Shown in pieces: positions 33,318 through 39,653 of a stretch of 64,000 nucleotides of DNA. The notes under the pieces are model-generated. The model worked only from the letters and a program-made list of their open reading frames with translations. It did not search any database and was not told the origin of the DNA. The stretch lies in the NCBI GenBank assembly GCA_045646965.1, contig JAZRLR010000013.1, positions 1 to 64,000 of the forward strand, in the 5' to 3' direction. The position numbers and the translations under genes are program-made. The number at the start of each line of letters is the position of its first letter. Within the stretch, counting starts at the first letter, position 1. This stretch comes from HGM04593 sp045646965. GTDB lineage: Bacteria; Bacteroidota; Bacteroidia; Bacteroidales; Bacteroidaceae.

Positions 33318-33785
33318 ATGGGACACGAAGATTTTATGCGCAAGGCCATTGAACTTGCTGTGGATAATGTGAAGAGTGGTGGCGGCCCGTTTGGTGCCGT
33401 GATAGTGCGTGACGGTAAAATTATAGCTACGGGTGCAAACAGGGTTACTCCAAATAACGATCCTACGGCCCACGCCGAGGTTATGGCGATAAGGGCGGCG
33501 TGCACCAAACTTGGAACCTTTGACTTGAGCGGATGCGTCATATACACCTCGTGTGAGCCGTGTCCTATGTGTCTGGGTGCAATCTATTGGGCGCATCTCG
33601 ACAAGATATTCTATGGCGCAAATCAGCACGATGCCGCAGCGATAGATTTCGACGATTCCTTCATATATCGTGAGCTTGAGCTGCCTCCCACAAAAAGGCA
33701 TAAGCCCGTGCAGAATATCTTGCACGACGAGGCGCAGGCTCCTTTTGAACTGTGGCGTAACAAAGAGGATAAGGTGGCTTATTAA
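33318..33785 (+). CDS. Nucleoside/guanine deaminase
   Basis: 155 aa, matching the short CMP/dCMP-like deaminase fold. Zinc site: His52 in TAHAEV, Cys82 and Cys85 in CEPCPMC; Glu54 is the proton shuttle. GGGPFGAVIVRDGKII and the C-terminal FELWRNKEDKVAY fit the bacterial guanine deaminase GuaD (about 156 aa) better than TadA. It likely converts guanine to xanthine. The gene follows the two-component pair by 70 bp; a regulatory link is not shown. Confidence 0.87.
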   Translation: MGHEDFMRKAIELAVDNVKSGGGPFGAVIVRDGKIIATGANRVTPNNDPTAHAEVMAIRAACTKLGTFDLSGCVIYTSCEPCPMCLGAIYWAHLDKIFYGANQHDAAAIDFDDSFIYRELELPPTKRHKPVQNILHDEAQAPFELWRNKEDKVAY

Positions 33786-33791
33786 AATATA

Positions 33792-33816
33792 ATTGGGCGG
33801 CTTGTGGCCGCCCAAT
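33792..33816. terminator. Bidirectional hairpin between guanine deaminase and ybaN genes
   Basis: ATTGGGCGG (33792-33800) pairs with CCGCCCAAT (33808-33816) around 7 bases, between convergent genes. Confidence 0.85.
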
Positions 33817-33819
33817 CTC

Positions 33820-34179
33820 TTATTTAAGAGTCTTGTATCGAAGTATGTGTGCGCTTATGCCCGTTGCAAGCAGCACAAAAAGAAGGCTTTGCCACGCTTG
33901 TGTGGCCACCGCCACAGCGCAGTAGAGCAACGTGCCCCACACAAGGCTCACCGACACAATCTTCACGTGCAGGGGTATGGCTTTGTTTTCGCGGAAATTG
34001 CGTATATATTTCCCTAAATGTGGGTGCGAGAGCAACCAATCGTAGAGCCTGCGCGAACTGCGGAAATAGAGCGCGGCCGACAGCAGTAGAAAGGGGGTTG
34101 TGGGCAACAGAGGAAGGAAGATTCCTGCAATACCCAGAATCAGGGAGAGTGTGCCGAGGAAAGCAAGTATATATTTCAT
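33820..34179 (-). CDS. YbaN (DUF454) family inner-membrane protein
   Basis: 119 aa. The N-terminus has the DUF454 signature LGTLSLILGIAGIFLPLLPTTPFLLLSAALYFRSS, followed by a conserved W-L-L-x-H-P-x-L-G-x-Y segment (YDWLLSHPHLGKYIRNF) and two further helices. Function unknown. A -7 box TATCTTTG on the minus strand at 34210-34203 lies just upstream. Confidence 0.9.
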   Translation of the reverse strand: MKYILAFLGTLSLILGIAGIFLPLLPTTPFLLLSAALYFRSSRRLYDWLLSHPHLGKYIRNFRENKAIPLHVKIVSVSLVWGTLLYCAVAVATQAWQSLLFVLLATGISAHILRYKTLK

Positions 34180-34202
34180 TATCTTTTTATTCTATATCTG
34201 TG

Positions 34203-34210
34203 CAAAGATA
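34203..34210 (-). promoter_or_regulatory. -7 box for ybaN
   Basis: Minus-strand TATCTTTG, 24 bp from the ATG at 34179; -33 box not clear. Confidence 0.45.
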
Positions 34211-34413
34211 CCTATTTTATCTCTAACGGCACATGTTTTGTGGTAAGTTGTGCTGTTTGTTTGAACACGCTTTGAAATAATCAGGCAAGCTTGATATTAA
34301 TTTGTCTTCGCCGAAGTTTTTTGCGCTCGTTTGTTTCATTTTTTAGAAAAAAGTCGTACATTGCGGGTGCTTTGTTAATTGTATATAATATTAACCATAA
34401 TAACAACACAATT

Positions 34414-34917
34414 ATGAAACGTATGATACTTCTGCTGGCTACGCTGTTTGTTGCGGGTGCAGCTTTTGTGAATGCTCAATCGAGAAATGAAAAAGTGCAG
34501 TCGAACCCGGTATATGGCTTGTGGCAGTATGTCGAGGAGCGCCAGGCACCCGATGGCTCTGTGCAGTATGTGGGAAAGCCCATCTACAAGAGCATTAATC
34601 AGGATAACACTTATTTTGCGATGATGACCATCACCATAGATGTTCAGGGCAATGAAAAGGAGAAACCCTATACCGTTACCGAGACTTTCATTACACAGCG
34701 CGGCGAGATTGAACTCACAGCCGACGGCAGCTACCTCGAGTATATCGGTGAGCACTACAATAACCCCTCTCTCACAAATACAATTACAAGTATGAAGTAT
34801 GAGTTCAAGGAGGGAAGCACCGATGTGATGTACATCGAGTATCTCACAGCAAATAACGATAACACTTGGTTCAGCGAGACTTGGGTGAGAGTGCAGCCTC
34901 TTGGTGCAAAGAAATAG
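34414..34917 (+). CDS. Secreted DUF4488 protein
   Basis: 167 aa from ATG at 34414, which begins a clean signal peptide (MKRMILLLATLFVAGAAFVNAQ). The mature domain (VYGLWQYVEERQAPDGSVQY, NTYFAMMTITIDVQGNEKEK, YTVTETFITQRGEIELTADG, DNTWFSETWVRVQP) matches the lipocalin-like DUF4488 pattern of Bacteroidetes exported proteins. Upstream frame to 34291 is non-coding. Function unknown. Ends at a strong terminator. Confidence 0.78.
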   Translation: MKRMILLLATLFVAGAAFVNAQSRNEKVQSNPVYGLWQYVEERQAPDGSVQYVGKPIYKSINQDNTYFAMMTITIDVQGNEKEKPYTVTETFITQRGEIELTADGSYLEYIGEHYNNPSLTNTITSMKYEFKEGSTDVMYIEYLTANNDNTWFSETWVRVQPLGAKK

Positions 34918-34941
34918 CAGCGCGGCTGCATTGCAGTTATA

Positions 34942-34975
34942 ATCAGAGGAGATTCCTACGGGAATCTCCTCTGAT
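34942..34975. terminator. Bidirectional terminator
   Basis: ATCAGAGGAGATTCC and GGAATCTCCTCTGAT form a perfect 15-bp stem with loop TACG between convergent genes. Confidence 0.93.
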
Positions 34976-34996
34976 TATATTATATAGATGCCGGCG

Positions 34997-35590
34997 TCAG
35001 CTGAAGTCGGACATATCGATAAGTTTGTTCATTATGGCATAGACCGTGAGACCGGGGATACTGTTTATGCCTAACTTTTGCGAGATATTGCGGCGGTGCG
35101 ATATAACGGTGTATATGGATATGTTAAATTCATCGGCAATCTCTTTGTTTGTGAGTCCCTTGGCAACTGCGGTGAGTATGTCGCGCTCGCGCGACGAGAG
35201 CTCGTTTATGTCGTTGCGGGGCGATTGCGTTGTCTCTTCGAAGGCGCTCTTGAGCTTTTGTATTATGCGGGCTGCGTTGTCGTACACGCCTATGCAGCCG
35301 TCGTATTGTCGCAGGGCGTTCTCGTCGTAGCTGCCGTGTGTGAGGGCTACGATGGCGATATTCTCTTTACCGAAATAGGAGCGTATATCGAATCGCTCGT
35401 TATAGTCTATCACCGTGGGGTTTATTATGATTATATCTGCATCGCAACTTTGGGCGTTGTAGTAGCCCGGGTTTGTGAGTGTCTGCACCACGGTGAACTC
35501 GGGGTTGCGCGCAATTATGGCCTGTATGCCGGCCGCGATAATCTCCGAGGGTTCTATAAGCAGAATCTTGTATTTATTTGCTTTCTCCAT
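34997..35590 (-). CDS. LuxR-type regulator with degenerate receiver domain
   Basis: 197 aa from ATG at 35590 (MEKANKYKILLIEPSE). The N-terminal ~120 residues keep the receiver fold, but the acidic pair is EP, the phospho-acceptor position reads IIIINPTV (Asn for Asp) and the usual Lys is absent (GCIGVYD), so phosphorylation is not expected. The C-terminus is a clear NarL/LuxR helix-turn-helix: LSSRERDILTAVAKGLTNKE then IADEFNISIYTVISHRRNI. It overlaps the hemerythrin gene by 17 bp, so the two are co-translated. It probably senses something other than phosphate transfer, or is controlled by partner binding. Confidence 0.88.
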   Translation of the reverse strand: MEKANKYKILLIEPSEIIAAGIQAIIARNPEFTVVQTLTNPGYYNAQSCDADIIIINPTVIDYNERFDIRSYFGKENIAIVALTHGSYDENALRQYDGCIGVYDNAARIIQKLKSAFEETTQSPRNDINELSSRERDILTAVAKGLTNKEIADEFNISIYTVISHRRNISQKLGINSIPGLTVYAIMNKLIDMSDFS

Positions 35591-36290
35591 TGTGCTTTTC
35601 CATTGTCTCCACAAGGGGGATGAGTAACTTGTTCTCAATGAGGGAGTGCTTGCAGAGGTCGATCTCTACAAGGTATATATCCTGCAGAATCTCAAAACGC
35701 AACGAGGTGGCGCTATCTTCGGGCAGGTATTTTATGATGATATTTTTCAGGTCGTTGAGCTTTTCACTCACGTTGCTGTGGCTCTGCTCAAAGCTTTTTA
35801 TGGTGTAGGGGTTTTCTTCGTCTTTGCTTGTATTTTGCGATTTAAGTGCTTCGATATAGGGAAATACCACCTCTTCCTCGTATTTGAAATGGCTTGTGAC
35901 CTCGTTGTCGTAGTCGTCGTAGAACTTGTCTATGAGGCGGTGACTCACCTCGTCGAGCTCGTTTACAAGCTTATGTATGCTGTTGTGTATGGCGGGGAAA
36001 CATACCTCGCTGTAGTATTTGTGTGAGGCGCGCAGATAGGTGGTTATGCTCTCTATGTCGTTCTCGTCGAGGCTCTCTATCTGTGGGGTGTAGTGACGAA
36101 ACGAGTATATGTTACATATTTCGAGAAAGAGATTTGTGGATATGCCGTATCGGGTACATATCTCCGATACAGTGGCCTCGCCGAATCCGAGACGTATGCC
36201 CAGGCGCTGGAGTATCGACAGCAGTCTGTTGTCGGCGGCCAGGATGTCGGCGAGTTTCATATTTTTTTTGTATGTAGCTTCAGTTGTCAT
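35574..36290 (-). CDS. Hemerythrin-domain protein (RIC/YtfE-like)
   Basis: 238 aa. The N-terminal ~75 residues (MKLADILAADNRLLSILQRL then GIRLGFGEATVSEICTRYGI) resemble the DUF542-like region of di-iron repair proteins. Residues 95-230 form a hemerythrin-type four-helix bundle with candidate iron ligands in RASHKYYSE, IHNSIH, SHFKYEEEVVFPYIE, FEQSHSNV and LCKHSLIENKLLIPLVE. RIC/YtfE proteins repair or deliver iron to clusters damaged by NO or oxygen. It lies 12 bp downstream of feoAB and upstream of the LuxR gene, an iron and redox context. Confidence 0.85.
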   Translation of the reverse strand: MTTEATYKKNMKLADILAADNRLLSILQRLGIRLGFGEATVSEICTRYGISTNLFLEICNIYSFRHYTPQIESLDENDIESITTYLRASHKYYSEVCFPAIHNSIHKLVNELDEVSHRLIDKFYDDYDNEVTSHFKYEEEVVFPYIEALKSQNTSKDEENPYTIKSFEQSHSNVSEKLNDLKNIIIKYLPEDSATSLRFEILQDIYLVEIDLCKHSLIENKLLIPLVETMEKHNGESK

Positions 36291-36302
36291 AGTTGTAGTT
36301 TT

Positions 36303-38672
36303 TTAAAAGAGACCGCCCACGAAATAGACTATGTAGCCTGCAATCCACGCCACGGCGGTGTTATATACGATTGAAAAAAGTGCCCACCAATGGCTTCCCG
36401 TCTCGGTGGCAATGGTCATAACCGTTGCTATGCAGGGGAAGAAGAGCAGAATAAATACCAGGAACGCGGCGGCCGAGCGGGGTGTGAAATCGCCCGATTT
36501 CTTGAGGTCTTCCTGTATGCCCTCCTCGGTGTCGCTGCTGTAGAGCACGCCGAATGTGCTCACTACAAGTTCTTTTGCGGGGATACTTGTGAGAATGGCC
36601 ACACTCGAGCGCCAGTTCTGCCCAAGGGGTTCCATAACAGGCTCTATTGCGCATCCAATCATTCCTATGTATGATTGTGAATAGTTCTCTTTTGTGCTCT
36701 TGTCGCTTTCTGTGGGGCGGGGGAAATAGCTCAATCCCCAAATTACGATGGTTGCGAGCAGTATGGTGGTTCCAATTTTTCTTATGTATTGCTCACACTT
36801 TTCCCACATATGGCGCAACGTGGCGCGCACTGACGGCATACGATAGGGCGGGAGCTCCATAACAAAGGGGGTTTCGTCTTTCTTGAAACGTGTGCTGCGC
36901 AACAGCCGCGCGGTGAGTATGGCAACGGCTATGCCAAGCAGATAGAGCCCAATGAGCACCGTGGGGGCGTAATTGGGGAAGAATGCGCCTGCAAACATAA
37001 CAAGTACGGGCAGGCGTGCGCTGCACGACATAAAAGGTGTTACAAGTATTGTAATCAGGCGGCTGCTGCGGCTCTCAATAGTGCGTGTCGCCATAATTGC
37101 GGGCACGTTGCAACCAAATCCCATAAGCATAGGAATGAACGACTTGCCGTGCAAGCCCATCTTGTGCATAAGCCTGTCCATAATGAAGGCCGCGCGTGCC
37201 ATATAACCTGAATCTTCCATTAGGGAGATAAAAAGATATAGTATAAGTATCTGTGGAATGAAGACGGCGACGCTGCCCACACCGCCTATGATTCCATCGA
37301 CAATGAGGTCGCGCAAAATACCTGCGGGCACAAGGGTAGAGGCCGCTTCGCCAAGGTAGACGAAGAGTGCGTCTATCCACTCCTGTGGGTATGTTCCGAA
37401 CACAAATACTGTGGTAAACATTAGCCACATCACAAAGATGAATATGGGGAAGCCGAGCCAACGGTTTGCTACAAGGCGGTCGATGCGTCGTGTCTGCTTT
37501 TGTGTGTCTTTGTTTCCCGCGGTGTATGTCTCTTGCAAGGCTCCGTTTATAAAACCATATTTCGCATCGCTTATAGCTGTCTCTACATCGATATTTGTGC
37601 GCGATATGATTCTCTTGGCTGAATGCTCGGCTATCTGCTCCCAGCGTGCCAGCCCTTTACAATTCTTCAACTGCTCCAGAGCCTCCTTGTCCTGCTCGAG
37701 CAGCTTGAGTGCCCAGTAGCGCACGGGGAACTGGTGGGGCAGGTCGTCGGCTTTGTGCAGCTCCTCGGACAATGTGGCGAGCTCGCTCTGCAGGGCGTTG
37801 CCGTAGTTTATGTGTATGTGGCGTATGGTGCTGTTTCGGCCCTCAAAGAGCTCTATCACAATGTCGAGCAGCTTGTCGAGCCCTTTGCCTGTCTTTGCAA
37901 TGACGGGTACCATAGGTATGCCCATCATAGCTCCCAGGTGCTCGTAGTTTATCTGTGCTCCGCTTGCCATAAGCTCGTCGTACATATTTAGGGCGACGAC
38001 GGTGCGCAAGTTCATATCTATGAGCTCGGTGGTGAGATAAAGGTTGCGTTCTACATTGGATGCCACAACCGAGTTTATTATGACGTCGGGCATCTGGCCG
38101 AAGAGGTGACGGCGCACATATATCTCTTCGGGGGAGTAGGCTGCAATGGAATATGTGCCGGGCAGGTCGGTTATGTTTATGCGGTAGCCCTTGTAGTTGA
38201 AGCTGCCGGTTTTAGCATCGACCGTGACGCCGCTGTAGTTACCCACGTGCTCGTTCTTGCCCGACAGTGCATTAAAGATAGATGTCTTGCCGCTGTTTGG
38301 GTTGCCCACGAGAGCCACGTTTATCACATTGTCCTGCCTTGTGGATACTTTGCGCTGTGTGCAGTTGCGACAGCTGCAGCCGTTGCACTCCTCGCACACC
38401 GACATACAGGTGAACGAGGGGGCCGGTGTCAGTTCCTTCTTTGCCTCCTCCTCGGGAAGCACTTCTATCATATCTGCCTCGTTGCGACGCAACGATACAT
38501 CGTATCCCATAACGTGGTATTTTACGGGGTCGTGCATAGGTGAATCGAGTACCGATTTCACCTTCTCTCCTCGTATGAATCCCATCTCCATTATGCGTTT
38601 GCGGAATCCTCCGTGTCCCGACAGACGTACAATGATGGCTGTCTCGCCATTTTTCAGCTCCGAAAGTTTCAT
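36303..38672 (-). CDS. feoAB: Fused ferrous iron transporter FeoA-FeoB
   Basis: 789 aa from ATG at 38672; an in-frame TTG nine bases upstream is less likely. FeoA SH3-like domain at about 1-75. A Cys-rich linker follows with six Cys at 89, 93, 96, 99, 101 and 104 (CMSVCEECNGCSCRNC). FeoB G domain begins with GNPNSGKT at 123-130, then DLPGTYS, and NMYDE as a variant of NKxD. Gate repeats GFGCNVPAIMATRTIESRS and SCSARLPVLVMFAGA confirm FeoB. It imports Fe2+. The fusion is common in Bacteroidetes. First gene of an operon with a hemerythrin and a LuxR-type regulator. Confidence 0.96.
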   Translation of the reverse strand: MKLSELKNGETAIIVRLSGHGGFRKRIMEMGFIRGEKVKSVLDSPMHDPVKYHVMGYDVSLRRNEADMIEVLPEEEAKKELTPAPSFTCMSVCEECNGCSCRNCTQRKVSTRQDNVINVALVGNPNSGKTSIFNALSGKNEHVGNYSGVTVDAKTGSFNYKGYRINITDLPGTYSIAAYSPEEIYVRRHLFGQMPDVIINSVVASNVERNLYLTTELIDMNLRTVVALNMYDELMASGAQINYEHLGAMMGIPMVPVIAKTGKGLDKLLDIVIELFEGRNSTIRHIHINYGNALQSELATLSEELHKADDLPHQFPVRYWALKLLEQDKEALEQLKNCKGLARWEQIAEHSAKRIISRTNIDVETAISDAKYGFINGALQETYTAGNKDTQKQTRRIDRLVANRWLGFPIFIFVMWLMFTTVFVFGTYPQEWIDALFVYLGEAASTLVPAGILRDLIVDGIIGGVGSVAVFIPQILILYLFISLMEDSGYMARAAFIMDRLMHKMGLHGKSFIPMLMGFGCNVPAIMATRTIESRSSRLITILVTPFMSCSARLPVLVMFAGAFFPNYAPTVLIGLYLLGIAVAILTARLLRSTRFKKDETPFVMELPPYRMPSVRATLRHMWEKCEQYIRKIGTTILLATIVIWGLSYFPRPTESDKSTKENYSQSYIGMIGCAIEPVMEPLGQNWRSSVAILTSIPAKELVVSTFGVLYSSDTEEGIQEDLKKSGDFTPRSAAAFLVFILLFFPCIATVMTIATETGSHWWALFSIVYNTAVAWIAGYIVYFVGGLF

Positions 38673-38729
38673 CTTTGACAATTAAGCCTTTTTCTGTTTA
38701 TCTGTGGCAAAAGGGGGCGCCTTTGTGCC

Positions 38730-38778
38730 TATTTTTGCATTTTAATGCAAAAATAACCCTCTTTTTATACTCTCGCAA
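38730..38778 (-). promoter_or_regulatory. feoAB promoter overlapped by a 26-bp palindrome
   Basis: On the minus strand TTG (38778-38776), 20 bp, then TATTTTTG (38755-38748) forms a Bacteroidetes promoter. The -7 box is one arm of a perfect palindrome, TATTTTTGCATT (38730-38741) / AATGCAAAAATA (38744-38755), centred on two T bases. A repressor bound there would block the -7 region and start site. The site has the size and symmetry of an operator for a dimeric regulator such as an iron- or redox-responsive protein; which one is not known. Confidence 0.65.
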
Positions 38779-39002
38779 TAGTTGTTTTCTTTAAAAATAT
38801 CTGTTTGTTAGTTATTTATGACTATGCGACTCTTTTTTTGCACAGAATAGATAGATATTGTTACCGCATAGCATAAAAATCACACTTTTTGCGATTGTGG
38901 CTTTGCTGCTGCGGTTCTATTTTTGCAACGTAGAAATAGACCATAAGTAAATTGTATTATCCCTTTTGTTCCGTGCTTTTCTGCTTTGAGTGTGGAACGT
39001 AA
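38779..39002. other. Non-coding interval upstream of feoAB
   Basis: Together with the promoter this makes a 391-bp gap (38673-39063). Beyond the operator it is AT-rich, with a spaced inverted pair CTATGCG / CGCATAG around 38822-38875. I see no coding frame or RNA family. Confidence 0.4.
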
Positions 39003-39036
39003 CATAGGGCACCGCTTTGATTGGCGGTGCCCTATG
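39003..39036 (-). terminator. Hairpin after the PAPVVVH-repeat gene
   Basis: CATAGGGCACCGC (39003-39015) pairs perfectly with GCGGTGCCCTATG (39024-39036), 27 bp past the stop of the minus-strand gene. T run is weak. Confidence 0.8.
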
Positions 39037-39063
39037 CTGTTTAGTTTAAGTATTCAAAGGTTG

Positions 39064-39507
39064 TCAGTTTGCAAGGAGAGAGAGCAGGCCCACAACTCCT
39101 ATGGCTACGGCGGCCACGCTTGCAGCTTCGCTGTTGCACACTGCCACGGGGCGAGGTGCGGGGGTATGTACGACCACGGGTGCGGGGGTATGTACGACTA
39201 CGGGTGCGGGCTGATGTACGACTACGGGTGCGGGCTTGTGTACGACCACAGGTGCGGGCTTGTGTACGACCACGGGTGCGGGCTTGTGTACGACTACGGG
39301 TGCGGGTTTTTGCTGTCTGTTGCCTCTGCGCACATCTTTTCTGTTTTTCTCTATATGTTTGTTGTTTACTCTTGCCACTTTTCTGTCGCCTTTCTTCTCT
39401 TGTTTTTCAATTGCAACGGGCTTACGGTAGTTGTCGTTCTTTGCCATCATCTGTGCAGGCATAAGCATTGCGCTTACAATCACTGCCATCATAATCATCT
39501 TTTTCAT
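39064..39507 (-). CDS. Exported PAPVVVH-repeat protein
   Basis: 147 aa. Signal peptide MKKMIMMAVIVSAMLMPAQM, cleaved near MAK. A basic region (KQEKKGDRKVARVNNKHIEK) leads to six tandem PAPVVVHx units, x being K, K, K, Q, T, T, and a partial PAPRPV. The C-terminus is a hydrophobic segment (SVAAVAIGVVGLLSLLAN) that may insert in a membrane. His in each unit could bind metal, and the extended Pro-Val stretch could span the periplasm; both are inference. No known family. It lies between feoAB and the sialic-acid operon but is separated from both. Confidence 0.6.
   Translation of the reverse strand: MKKMIMMAVIVSAMLMPAQMMAKNDNYRKPVAIEKQEKKGDRKVARVNNKHIEKNRKDVRRGNRQQKPAPVVVHKPAPVVVHKPAPVVVHKPAPVVVHQPAPVVVHTPAPVVVHTPAPRPVAVCNSEAASVAAVAIGVVGLLSLLAN
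39156..39308 (-). repeat. 24-bp tandem repeat array encoding PAPVVVHx
   Basis: Six near-identical 24-bp units plus a partial one, differing mainly at the last codon and at synonymous sites. Unit length is a multiple of three, so slippage would change protein length without a frameshift. Confidence 0.85.
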
Positions 39508-39574
39508 AACTTACTTTTTAAAAGGTTATACTTTGTTTGTTTCTTGTGTGAGCAAAAGTATTAATGAAAAAGCA

Positions 39575-39609
39575 CCCCGCCAACGTTAATTTCCTAATCG
39601 TCGGCGGGG
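39575..39609 (-). terminator. Terminator of the sialic-acid operon
   Basis: CCCCGCC-a-ACG (39575-39585) pairs with CGT-c-GGCGGGG (39599-39609), with A/T runs on both outer sides (GCTTTTTC on the minus strand). It lies 45 bp past the stop of the NanM-SSS gene. Confidence 0.85.
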
Positions 39610-39653
39610 TTTTCCCTATTTGTGAGGGGATATTCCCCCTCGGTGGTCAATCT

